Source: JALZOC01 sp035758845 (GTDB taxonomy: Bacteria > Acidobacteriota > Vicinamibacteria > Vicinamibacterales > 2-12-FULL-66-21). Taken from it: a DNA stretch of 64,000 nt. Shown here in pieces: positions 18,601 to 26,275 of this stretch. The notes beneath the pieces are model-generated. The model had not been told where the DNA came from. It saw only the letters and a list, made by a program, of their open reading frames with translations, and made no database searches. The stretch is from contig DASTVZ010000169.1 of NCBI GenBank assembly GCA_035758845.1, positions 11,221 through 75,220 on the forward strand. The letters are read 5' to 3'. The position numbers were made by a program, and so were the translations under genes. Positions within the stretch are counted from its first letter, which is position 1. Each line of letters starts with the position of its first letter.

Positions 18601-19020
18601 CAGTGCCCGCACTCGCTCGACTGCTTCGCGCAGGATCAACGGCAGAAACGCCGGCTGCGACGTGGTCGGGCGTTCCGCAGCATCAATGGCGCTAATGAGC
18701 GAATCGTTGAGCAGAGTTGATTCGAGCGCTTGCGTCCGCTCCTCGACGAATCGGGCGACCTGTCGATCCGACGGCCGCTTCGGCATCCGCCACACCGCTA
18801 TCGCCAGCGCGAGCATCGCAATCAAGCCGGCGGCAACACATAACCCGAGAAGCGCCAAGCCATCAGGATGGAACGCACGATCGACGACCGCCGTCATCGC
18901 GACGATCGCTGCTGCGGCTGCGGTTCCCTGCCCCGCGCGCTGCAGTGCGACCGTAGCCGTCCACCGCCGGCGAACATCGGCGAGAAATGCGCGCAACTCG
19001 TCGTACAGACTTGCCGTCAT
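15613..19020 (-). CDS. DUF4175-family membrane protein with long coiled coil
   Basis: 1135 residues. Membrane segments lie near residues 32-47, 55-77 and 153-170. Ig-like strand regions follow (about 180-480), then a Gln/Arg/Glu-rich coiled coil from about 560 to the end with many RDLARRQEDLNRRQRDLAQ-type heptads. This matches DUF4175 proteins of MoxR/Bat operons. Presumed to stretch through the periplasm; no enzyme motif seen. Its stop is next to the start of the VWA gene and its start overlaps the BatA stop (ATGA). Confidence 0.8.
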   Translation of the reverse strand: MTASLYDELRAFLADVRRRWTATVALQRAGQGTAAAAAIVAMTAVVDRAFHPDGLALLGLCVAAGLIAMLALAIAVWRMPKRPSDRQVARFVEERTQALESTLLNDSLISAIDAAERPTTSQPAFLPLILREAVERVRALDATALIRPTEIRKRGLYATAGTAALALAVVVSFPSFERAMETARLRFFPGTVHVQVAPGDMRVAMGAPLRIRATVNRGSDRLTHLAPTLTVFANGQHRAVQMTGAVDAFEYVIQSVDRTFSYDVSAGSARSARYTVTMLRPPRVSRIDLHYVYPSFAGLPPRDETDGGDIYAPAGTRVHLRVHASKPVDRGQLALGKSAPMSLQPAADGTFEADLVLTTDDSYRIRLADSDGLVSHDEAEYFIRVMDDRPPDVRILRPSADQQITPLEEVPIEARADDDYGIGRFELVYAVAGGPEHVVPFERVTGTDIQKVGLRVLPAEDLRVKPGDVITYYARAADVGRGKRPTQATSDIFFLEVKPFNEEFMSAESQASGASDPQLESLIQAQKEIITSTWNVERRSQAARSTDDVKAIAAAQAELKARAEQQLMSRAMRSRARPPAPQQVIQGSPQPRTGSGDPAATAVGAMGKAVDQLTSERTKDALAHEMTALNGLLQLQAEVRRRQVSQGSAGSGFGGNRQGMDLSALFDKELQRQQRTNYETRSAAEIKPDKPAASTSALERIRDLARRQEDLNRRQRDLAQSNLAPEEMKRQLEKLTREQTELREQTEELLRRLGTEANGSPQRGQRESDTQKSGSEELRGAANQMRSAASDLRRDSPGDAARSGERALNQLRRLQDQLSTQTAGAQAGDGSDVKLEAQQIAQEQHRIANEATRLDRNVAAATSDARRRLADEKERLASRVEEMARKAARLAQSDAGADSKAFADAAQSLKRDKIADRMRDGAREMRQPQGTKQHGAAEQGLASTLDQVAGRLGAGGSQVSGELEQTRAIRDRLQRAEQQLRDAEARARDASSAGGSRTGESQRAAGKGQNAAGSSGNGEVQRLRDEYQRELQRAEEALRRLQGGSSTGDVGGATPEQHEFSRSAPGTQAFKQDRSDWESLRRNLDTALEKYEASISDRLSRSESKDRFNAGGSDRVPDAYGQLISRYFESLAKKK

Positions 19021-20855
19021 GCGCGCCCCACGAAGGATTCGGCGACCAGCGCAAGAAGCATCAACAGCAGCCCATAACGCCAGTAACTCTGTCCGGCCTC
19101 GAGGTGAATCGACCGGACATCGCCTGACGAACCGCTCGTCGTATCGACGCGCTCGACCCTCTGGGCGAATTCCTGCTGTCCCATTTCCTTCGTGACACCT
19201 TCACGTGGATCGACGTTGACGGCGATTAAACGGTTGTCCGGGCCGACCCGGTAGGCGCCGGGACGCAAGTCCGCCCCCGCCGGCGCGGTGCCGACGATGT
19301 AGTCGCGGCCGCGATCGTGCGGCGCCGATAGGTATCGAACCGCTTCGATGACGAATGGCACGAACGCCGGATGCAGCGGAAAGTCGTTCCACTGGCGATC
19401 GAGATCCGATGCGAAGAGAACAACGCGCCCAGTGCCTTCGCGTCGTTCCACGAGCGCAGGATTGCCATCGGTAAAACGTGCCGCGATCTCCCAGCCGTCA
19501 GCTGTAATCCGCCAGGCGCGCGCGAAACGCACCTGCCCCAGGTTTGCCGAAAGGGAAGCGAAGGGACGGAACACCGGGTGCCTCGGATCGGTTGGCGACA
19601 GCGCCACCGCCGCCGGCATCTCGATAGTTCCCGTCATCGAGGAACTCCAGTTGAAGATCGCTGACACAACCGCCGCCTCTACCTCTGGTGAACCTGCAAT
19701 CAGCAGTCCCCCACCGGCGCGCACGAATCCCGCAATCGACTCGCGACCGCGGCGATCCAGCGCCCGAGTCGACAGAAGCACAACCGCCGAGTACTTCGTC
19801 AGATTATCGTCGGCCAGCGCCGCCGCCGTGCTGCTCCGCACGTCGATTCGACCGACGTCGGTACCGCCGATTGCGGCAAGCGCACGAGCGATGTAATACC
19901 CAGACGGGTTGGCTCCAGATGTGACGAGCAGAACGGAATTCGACGGCCCCGCGTCGAGAACCACAAACCTCGAGTTATCCGCCGAAAGCCCTTCCGGATC
20001 GTCGATCGACACGGTCATGGTCCCGGTTGATGGTGGACGATAGGGAATCGCGACATCCACGGCAGAGTCTGGCCCAACTGTGTAGGTCGACGTTTGCGCG
20101 ATCCGCCCATCGTGCTCGACTCGAATCTTTCCACTGCGCGGCTGCGGCCCGCTATTACGGACTGCAGCGATCACACGATCCGGCGTAACCGAGACGGACA
20201 CAACGGAAAGATTCGAAGGCGCCCTGCCGGCGTCACGCACATCCAGGGAAATGCCCGCAGGTAACACGCTTCGATCCTCGCCGTCCCAACCGGAACGCTG
20301 CAGATCGCTGACGAGGATCAGGCGGGCTTCGTCACCGGCCGCGATCTCCGCGGCCTTGGTGAAGACCTCACTGTAGCGTGTCGCGCCGAATCCCGCAGCA
20401 ATTGCTGCCAACGCAGTACGCGCGGCGGTCGCGGACCCCGGTGCCGCCACGGTCTCGACGTGATCGTCGAACGCGAGCACCGCGACCCGCTCGCCTACGG
20501 CCGCTTCGTCAATCGCGCGGCCGGCCAAATCGAGGGCATGTGCAAATCGGCCAGGCGCATTCATGCTGTACGAGCGATCGATGGCAACAATGCGAAGCGT
20601 CGATCCACGGGCCGCTCCAGCGACGTAGGGGCGAGCGAACGCGGCGGCGAGGAGCAGCAGCGCCACGACCCGGGCCGCGAGCAACAGCAGATCGCGAAGG
20701 CGGCGGCGCTTCGAACGCGCCACGGGCGACTTGCGTAGCAGGCGCACGGCGGTGAAGGGTACGGGCGGCGCGACGTCGCGCCGCAAGAAGTGGAGGACGA
20801 TCGGAACCGCGATCGCCAGGCCGCCGAGCAGAAACGCAGGAAAGAGAAAATTCAC
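19017..20855 (-). CDS. BatA-type aerotolerance VWA membrane protein
   Basis: 612 residues. The N-terminus (MNFLFPAFLLGGLAIAVPIV) is the BatA signature: a membrane segment, then LHFLRR, then a second segment near 57-76. A VWA domain follows with IVAIDRSYSMNAPG (MIDAS D-x-S-x-S) and LVSDLQRSG. A GATase-like region lies near 320-440 and a last hydrophobic segment near 595-608. Bat proteins accompany MoxR ATPases in stress-tolerance loci. It follows the DUF58 gene by four bases. Confidence 0.85.
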   Translation of the reverse strand: MNFLFPAFLLGGLAIAVPIVLHFLRRDVAPPVPFTAVRLLRKSPVARSKRRRLRDLLLLAARVVALLLLAAAFARPYVAGAARGSTLRIVAIDRSYSMNAPGRFAHALDLAGRAIDEAAVGERVAVLAFDDHVETVAAPGSATAARTALAAIAAGFGATRYSEVFTKAAEIAAGDEARLILVSDLQRSGWDGEDRSVLPAGISLDVRDAGRAPSNLSVVSVSVTPDRVIAAVRNSGPQPRSGKIRVEHDGRIAQTSTYTVGPDSAVDVAIPYRPPSTGTMTVSIDDPEGLSADNSRFVVLDAGPSNSVLLVTSGANPSGYYIARALAAIGGTDVGRIDVRSSTAAALADDNLTKYSAVVLLSTRALDRRGRESIAGFVRAGGGLLIAGSPEVEAAVVSAIFNWSSSMTGTIEMPAAVALSPTDPRHPVFRPFASLSANLGQVRFARAWRITADGWEIAARFTDGNPALVERREGTGRVVLFASDLDRQWNDFPLHPAFVPFVIEAVRYLSAPHDRGRDYIVGTAPAGADLRPGAYRVGPDNRLIAVNVDPREGVTKEMGQQEFAQRVERVDTTSGSSGDVRSIHLEAGQSYWRYGLLLMLLALVAESFVGRA

Positions 20856-20859
20856 ATCG

Positions 20860-21771
20860 TCACTTCCTGCGCGACCGCGCCGACAGATACGACAGCAACG
20901 CGAAGTCCAGCGGCTGGGATGTATCGAGCTGCACGTAATCGATCCCGGCCCCGCGCAGCTCGCGATCGTAACGAAGCGTCAATCCGGCTAGCTCGCGGAG
21001 GTACGCCGCACGCACCGACGCCGGATCGGCCGTCACCTCGTCTGCACTCTCGACATCGCGAAAACGCGATGGCCCACGAAACGGGAACGTCAACTCGTGC
21101 GGATCGAGCACCTGGAACACGACGACGTCGCTGCCACGGAATTTCAGATGACGAAGTCCTCTGATCGCCGGCTCGGGATCGTCGAGAAGATCGGAAATCA
21201 GCACCACCAGGCTTCGCTTGACGAGCGCTTCCGCCAATTGATGCAGCGGACGGCCGACATCCGACCGTTCCCCTGGCTTCAAGTGCTCGAGTGCAAGCAG
21301 CAGCGCGTGCAGGTGTCCGGGTCTGGCGCTTGCCGGCATGCGGAACGCGATCCGATCGTCAAACGCAATCAGCCCGCTTGCGTCGCGCTGCCGGTTCATC
21401 AGGAAGGCGAGCGAGCCGGCGAGCACGGATCCGTACTCGAGTTTGCTCATCGGGGCGCCGCCGCGGTACGCCATCGAGGCGCTCACATCGACGAGCAGAT
21501 GGCATTCGAGATTGGTTTCCTCTTCGAACTTCTTGACGTAATGACGATCGCTGCGCGCGTAGACCTTCCAGTCGAGCGTCGACAGATCGTCGCCCGGTAG
21601 GTACTGTCGATACTCGGCAAACTCGACGCTGAAGCCTTTGAACGGGCTGCGATGCAGTCCGGCAAGGAAACCCTCCACGACCGTCCGCGCTTTCAGCTCC
21701 ATCGTTCCGAGGCGGGCGATGACCGCGGGATCGAGAAATCTCAAATCGCGCGACGTGGAGGTCTGCGCCAT
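20860..21771 (-). CDS. DUF58 domain protein
   Basis: 303 residues. The DUF58 signature YRQYLPGDDLSTLDWKVYAR (about 52-71) is followed by a VWA-like domain with HLLVDVSASMAYRG and VVLISDLLDDPEPA. No membrane segment, so probably cytoplasmic. DUF58 proteins are the usual partners of MoxR ATPases, whose gene lies three bases upstream. May carry metal through the MIDAS motif. Confidence 0.92.
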   Translation of the reverse strand: MAQTSTSRDLRFLDPAVIARLGTMELKARTVVEGFLAGLHRSPFKGFSVEFAEYRQYLPGDDLSTLDWKVYARSDRHYVKKFEEETNLECHLLVDVSASMAYRGGAPMSKLEYGSVLAGSLAFLMNRQRDASGLIAFDDRIAFRMPASARPGHLHALLLALEHLKPGERSDVGRPLHQLAEALVKRSLVVLISDLLDDPEPAIRGLRHLKFRGSDVVVFQVLDPHELTFPFRGPSRFRDVESADEVTADPASVRAAYLRELAGLTLRYDRELRGAGIDYVQLDTSQPLDFALLSYLSARSRRK

Positions 21772-21774
21772 GGT

Positions 21775-22782
21775 CTACATTCCGCTTTTGGGGAGAGGCA
21801 CGGCTTCGAGCAACCGTTCAACGAGGTTATCGGCAGATATGCGCTCGGACTCCGCATAGAAATTCGGAATCACGCGATGACGAAGCACCGGGCGCGCGAG
21901 CGCCTGAATGTCGCCGACCGACACGTGATAACGGCCAAGAATCAACGCCCGGGCCTTGCCCGCGAGGATCAGCGCTTGCGACGCGCGCAAGCCCGCGCCC
22001 CATTTCACCCACTCGCGGATGAATTGATGATCGCTTTGCCGGCCTGGACGGGACGCGTCCACCAAGCGCACGGCATAGCGCGCCACGTCGTCGGCGACGA
22101 TGACCTGCCGCACCAGCTGCTGGACTTCGAGGATGTCCGAGCCGCTGAAGATTTGTACCGGCGCGACCATCTCGACGCCGGTCGTGGTCGTCACCACGCG
22201 CACTTCCTCGTCCTCCGACAGGTAGGTCATCACGATGTTGAACATGAACCGATCGAGCTGCGCCTCGGGCAGCGGATAGGTGCCTTCCAGCTCGATCGGG
22301 TTCTGCGTCGCCAGCACGAAGAACGGCCGCTCCAGCGGATAGGTGCGCCCGGCGGCGGTCACATGGTACTCCTGCATCGCTTCGAGCAGCGCCGCCTGAG
22401 TCTTCGGCGGCGTCCGGTTGATCTCGTCGGCAAGCAGAATCTGCGCGAAGACCGGTCCCTTCACGAACCGGAGCGTTCGATGCCCGCCCTCTTCGTCGAG
22501 CACCTCGGTTCCGGTGATGTCGGCGGGCATCAAGTCCGGCGTGAACTGGATGCGTTTGAACGACAGGTCGAGGATCTGTGCGAGCGTCTTGATGAGCAGC
22601 GTCTTGGCCAGACCGGGAACGCCCGTGATCAGACAGTGCCCGCCGGTAAAGAGCGCGATCAACACCTGGTCGATCACTTCGTCTTGCCCGACAATGACCT
22701 TGCGAATCTCGGCAAGAATTGCCTGGCGTCCCTGCGAGACGCGCTCGGCCACGGCCGCGATGTCGGTGGTTGTCCTGTGCAT
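21775..22782 (-). CDS. MoxR-family AAA+ ATPase
   Basis: 335 residues. Walker A is in GVPGLAKTLLIKTL (about 57-70), Walker B in ILLADEINRTPPKTQAALLEAM (about 117-138), sensor 1 in VLATQNPIELEGTYPLPEAQ, and an Arg-rich lid domain follows. MoxR ATPases act as chaperones that help VWA proteins mature or take up metal. It heads the DUF58-BatA-DUF4175-VWA series. A short hairpin lies just upstream, separating it from the DUF4159 gene. Confidence 0.95.
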   Translation of the reverse strand: MHRTTTDIAAVAERVSQGRQAILAEIRKVIVGQDEVIDQVLIALFTGGHCLITGVPGLAKTLLIKTLAQILDLSFKRIQFTPDLMPADITGTEVLDEEGGHRTLRFVKGPVFAQILLADEINRTPPKTQAALLEAMQEYHVTAAGRTYPLERPFFVLATQNPIELEGTYPLPEAQLDRFMFNIVMTYLSEDEEVRVVTTTTGVEMVAPVQIFSGSDILEVQQLVRQVIVADDVARYAVRLVDASRPGRQSDHQFIREWVKWGAGLRASQALILAGKARALILGRYHVSVGDIQALARPVLRHRVIPNFYAESERISADNLVERLLEAVPLPKSGM

Positions 22783-22789
22783 CAGTCAC

Positions 22790-22811
22790 TCCGAGGGCTT
22801 CGCCCCTCGGA
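22790..22811. repeat. Short perfect hairpin between DUF4159 and MoxR genes
   Basis: TCCGAGGG and CCCTCGGA form an 8 bp stem around a six-base loop (CTTCGC on the plus strand). It sits eight bases before the MoxR start and could tune expression between the two genes. There is no T-run, so a terminator is unlikely. Confidence 0.5.
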
Positions 22812-22841
22812 CTCCCTTACATCGTGCCTTTGAAACCAGTT

Positions 22842-23636
22842 CTAGTGCGTCAACGAGTAGATGATCTCGTTGATCTCCATCCGGTACGCCTGCGCCGTGT
22901 ACTTCACATAGCCGGGGAAGTCCGCCGCATTCGACCATTCCCAGCCATCACCCATGTCCACGTTCCAGTTGATGAGGACCATCGCTCGTCCGTTGTCGTC
23001 CTCGATGGCGCGCAGGTGCGCGACATATCCGCCCTTCTCCCACAGGCGCCCTTGCAGGAACGATCCGAGGCCCGGCGTTTGAGGATAGCCATCGAATTGA
23101 TAGAAGCAGTGAAAAATTGGATGGGCCGGAGGCAGGTCGACGATCTTCCGATCCGGAAACACCCGTTTCATCTCGCTCTCGAGATTCGCCCATTCGATCG
23201 GCCCATGAAAGTCGTCGAAGGTCAACGTCCCGCCGCGCAACAGGAATTCGCGCAGGATCGGAACCTCGGCCTCCTTCAACCGGAGGTTTCCAGGTTCGAC
23301 GATATATATCCAGGGATAGGAGAAGAGGGTGGGATCTTCGAGCGTCAGGACGACCGGATCGTTGACCTGAATCGCGGTCACCGTGCGCACGCGGCGCGAC
23401 AGATTCTGTTCCGCCGCCGGCGCGTCAATGAACCAGGGTTCGTCTTCGGGATTCAGGTACCCGCCGCGCGGAACCGTCCAGGCGGTGTAGCGGATGCGCG
23501 CAAACGTCCACTGCAGGCCGGCGAATCGCGAATCGGGCAGGTTACCGTTCTGCGCGTCGGCGCGGTCGGGGGCCCAGGCGATCGCGGCCCACAGCAGCAG
23601 GCCAAAAACGGCCGCTCCTGTGAGCAGCCGTTTCAT
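22842..23636 (-). CDS. DUF4159 domain protein, exported
   Basis: 264 residues with an N-terminal signal or anchor (MKRLLTGAAVFGLLLWAAIAWA). The DUF4159 body shows the GGTLTFDDFHG and HPIFHCFYQFDGYPQTPG regions usual in the family and a GATase-like topology. It overlaps the TPR/peptidase gene stop by four bases (ATGA) and precedes MoxR. Function unknown; regular membership of MoxR loci points to a periplasmic accessory role. Confidence 0.85.
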   Translation of the reverse strand: MKRLLTGAAVFGLLLWAAIAWAPDRADAQNGNLPDSRFAGLQWTFARIRYTAWTVPRGGYLNPEDEPWFIDAPAAEQNLSRRVRTVTAIQVNDPVVLTLEDPTLFSYPWIYIVEPGNLRLKEAEVPILREFLLRGGTLTFDDFHGPIEWANLESEMKRVFPDRKIVDLPPAHPIFHCFYQFDGYPQTPGLGSFLQGRLWEKGGYVAHLRAIEDDNGRAMVLINWNVDMGDGWEWSNAADFPGYVKYTAQAYRMEINEIIYSLTH

Positions 23637-26191
23637 TGGCGATCACCGGGCGCGCCGGATCCTTTGATGGAGCGCAGGAGCAGTTCCTGTGCGCGATCGA
23701 AACTGGGAGCGATTTCGAGAGCGGCGAGCGCCGCGGCTTTCGCGTCGGCAGGTCGATTGGCAAGGAGATAGGCTTCCCCGAGATCGCAGTGTGCCGCGGC
23801 CTTGTCGGGTGGGCCGATCGCGAGCGCGGCTTTGAATTCCCGAATCGCCGTCTGCGGCTGATTGGTCGCGAGCGCCAGTCGACCAAGTCCGCTGTGTGCC
23901 GAGGGATCGAAGGGATCGATTGCCACGATCCGCTCGTACGCCTGCATGAGAACCGGTTGCGCCTTGGTTTTTTCCGCCAGCGCCGCCAGCGAGCGCGCGG
24001 CATCAAGCGCCGTGTGATCCTGCGCCAGCAGCGCGCGATACTCCGCGATCGCTCGTTGCGGATCGCCTAACTGCTCGGCGAGCCGCGCCATCACGGCATG
24101 GGGGCTCTCTTCGCCGATCGCGCCAGGCACGAGTGCCGCGGCCTTCTCGAGTGGCTCGAATGCCGCGCGATCGCCCGCGGCGGCGAGCGCGTGCCCATAG
24201 GCGAGCTGCGATTCGTAATTTCCGGGGTGCGCCTGCGCTGCCGCGCGGAGCGCGATGATATCGGTCGGTGCCGGCCTGCCGCGGCCACCTCCTTCGGTCG
24301 CGCCGGGGATCGCCCGCAACGCCGCTCGGATCGAGCCGAAGCGCGCGTCCAGCGCTTTGTCGAACGAGGTCTGCAGTTCGGGAAGCGTCACCCCGATCCG
24401 TTTTTCGATCGCGTCGTTTCCTTCGAGTCCTTCCCCATAGGATTTCACGAGCGCATGCAGCTTCGGCTGACCGTAGGCCTGCACGATATGGTCGACCAGG
24501 AGCGACGCCTCGTAGTACGCCAGCGCGATCGTGTCGGGACGCGTGAATCCCGAGTTGAGATCCGCGAGCTTCAGCGCCTTGCCGCGTTCAAGCGCAAGCG
24601 CAAACGGAATCTCCATTTCGCGTCCCCAGTCCGGCCGTGCCTTCGTCTCCTCGTATTCGGAAATGCCTTCGGTCAGCCAGCGCGGGATTCGCTGATTGGA
24701 CATTTGCAGCGTGATGACGTGCGCCATCTCGTGCCACAGCGTCGCCTGCCATGAGAAGGATCCAGGCGGCTTGCCTTCAACGCGCGGCGAATCGAGTGAC
24801 ACCACCCGCCCGAAGCACGCGCCCAGCGCGCCGATCATCCCGGGCAATCCGAGCGTCCGCACCGCAAAGTCGTCGTGCCTCGGGAAGATCTCGACGAGAA
24901 TCGGCCCCTTTGGCGTGAAGTTGTACTTCGCCGACAACGTCTTCAACGCTTCCTGTGCGAGCGGCATCGCGTACTCGCGCATCACCGGCGCTTCTGCCGG
25001 ATGCAGCTTGAGAATGATGTCGCCTTCGCGGATTTCGACGAACTTGTCGAGCGAATCGAGCAGAGCGAGCAGGTTGAACGTGACCTTGTCGTACGGATCG
25101 ATCTTGAAGGCGCGTTCGAGCGATTGCCGCGCCTGCGCCTCGTCGCCGGTCCGCATCAGGTGCATGCCCAGTTCGGCATGCGCGCGGGCGTTGCCCGGAT
25201 CGATGGTCACCGCCTCGCGCGCGAGGGCGACCGCGTCGTCAAAGCGGTAATTCCGAGCGGAGAGCTCCGCCGCGACGCGATAGATCTCGCCGAAGCGCGG
25301 ATTGATCGTGAGGGTCGGCTTGGCTTCAACGTCGAACGCTTCGCGACTGCCCCGCACGTAAGTGATAGCCGCGGCGAGTGCACGAGCATCGAGATGCGAC
25401 GGATTGAACTCGAGGACGCGTGCGATGCGTTCCTTGGCCGCATCCCAGCGCGTATTGTCCAGGTCGAGTTGCGCGAGCAGCAGTTCCGCGTCCGCGAGAT
25501 GTGGATCGATCTCGAGAGCTCGCGTCGCTTCCGCCGCAGCCGCCGGCGGATCATCCTCAGCCAGCGTCCGAGCCAGGCCGGCGTGCGCAGGAGCCCATTC
25601 AGGGTCCGCCGCCAGCGCCTGCTGGAACGACTTCACCGCGTCCGGGTAGTTGTACTTCTCGAAAAGCAAGAGTCCCCAGGCCGTATCAAGCGCGGGATTC
25701 GAACCCGATGCGCTCGCGGCGCGGAAGAGCGCGTTGGCGTTCCGCGCATCTCCGAGCGCTGCGGCGGCGCGCGCGGCGCGCGCGAGCGAGGCCCGATCGT
25801 TTGCCGACGCGCGATACAACACGTTCAAGAGTGGCGTCGCTTCGTTGCCGCGGCCGAGCGTCTGCAACACGAGCGCAAGCTCGAGTGCTGCGTCGCTGAG
25901 CGGTTGTCGACTCACCACCGGTCGCAGCATCGCGATCGCATCGTCATACCGGCCTTTGTCGACGGCAAGTCGAGCAAGAATCGCGACCGCGGCGGGATCG
26001 TCGGCGGGACGGGCGCGCGCAAGTGATTCGGCCTCCGCCGGTTTGCCGTGTGCCACGGCTCGCCACGCGTTGCCGGGAAACGGCAGCGTTCCGCCGCCTG
26101 ATTGCTGCCCGTGCGACCGCTCGGACACCGCGGTCCAGGCGCAAAGAGACAAAAAGAGAACAACCGCCGGGCGTAGAACTGTATGCCGCAT
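23633..26191 (-). CDS. TPR-repeat protein with peptidase-MA metalloprotease domain
   Basis: 852 residues with a signal peptide (to about residue 29). Tandem TPR helices cover about residues 45-400 and 650-845. Between them is a gluzincin domain with LWHEMAHVIT (HExxH, about 485-493) and the downstream Glu in RWLTEGISEYEE, as in peptidase MA. It should be a zinc-dependent periplasmic protease held by TPR scaffolds. First gene of the minus-strand locus, with a clear TATAAT box 12 bases before the ATG. Confidence 0.85.
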   Translation of the reverse strand: MRHTVLRPAVVLFLSLCAWTAVSERSHGQQSGGGTLPFPGNAWRAVAHGKPAEAESLARARPADDPAAVAILARLAVDKGRYDDAIAMLRPVVSRQPLSDAALELALVLQTLGRGNEATPLLNVLYRASANDRASLARAARAAAALGDARNANALFRAASASGSNPALDTAWGLLLFEKYNYPDAVKSFQQALAADPEWAPAHAGLARTLAEDDPPAAAAEATRALEIDPHLADAELLLAQLDLDNTRWDAAKERIARVLEFNPSHLDARALAAAITYVRGSREAFDVEAKPTLTINPRFGEIYRVAAELSARNYRFDDAVALAREAVTIDPGNARAHAELGMHLMRTGDEAQARQSLERAFKIDPYDKVTFNLLALLDSLDKFVEIREGDIILKLHPAEAPVMREYAMPLAQEALKTLSAKYNFTPKGPILVEIFPRHDDFAVRTLGLPGMIGALGACFGRVVSLDSPRVEGKPPGSFSWQATLWHEMAHVITLQMSNQRIPRWLTEGISEYEETKARPDWGREMEIPFALALERGKALKLADLNSGFTRPDTIALAYYEASLLVDHIVQAYGQPKLHALVKSYGEGLEGNDAIEKRIGVTLPELQTSFDKALDARFGSIRAALRAIPGATEGGGRGRPAPTDIIALRAAAQAHPGNYESQLAYGHALAAAGDRAAFEPLEKAAALVPGAIGEESPHAVMARLAEQLGDPQRAIAEYRALLAQDHTALDAARSLAALAEKTKAQPVLMQAYERIVAIDPFDPSAHSGLGRLALATNQPQTAIREFKAALAIGPPDKAAAHCDLGEAYLLANRPADAKAAALAALEIAPSFDRAQELLLRSIKGSGAPGDRQ

Positions 26192-26203
26192 GTCCCTGTC
26201 TGA

Positions 26204-26209
26204 ATTATA
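26204..26209 (-). promoter_or_regulatory. -10 box (TATAAT) for the TPR/MoxR operon
   Basis: A perfect TATAAT on the minus strand, 12 bases upstream of the ATG at 26191. No recognisable -35 hexamer at 16-18 bases. Would give a leader of only a few bases and drive the 26.2-12.4 kb locus. Confidence 0.55.
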
Positions 26210-26275
26210 GAGGGTTCCGATGCCGCGCAGGCCGTTGAGTGTTAGACGGCACAGCTGCCGGAGGAGTCTGGGTCT

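Noticed and set aside
21652..22833. Open frame of 393 codons on the plus strand, antisense to MoxR
   Set aside because: Shadow of the MoxR gene, which has all AAA+ motifs; no signal of its own.
24875..26026. Open frame of 383 codons on the plus strand, antisense to the TPR protease
   Set aside because: Arg-rich shadow with no ribosome site or family match.
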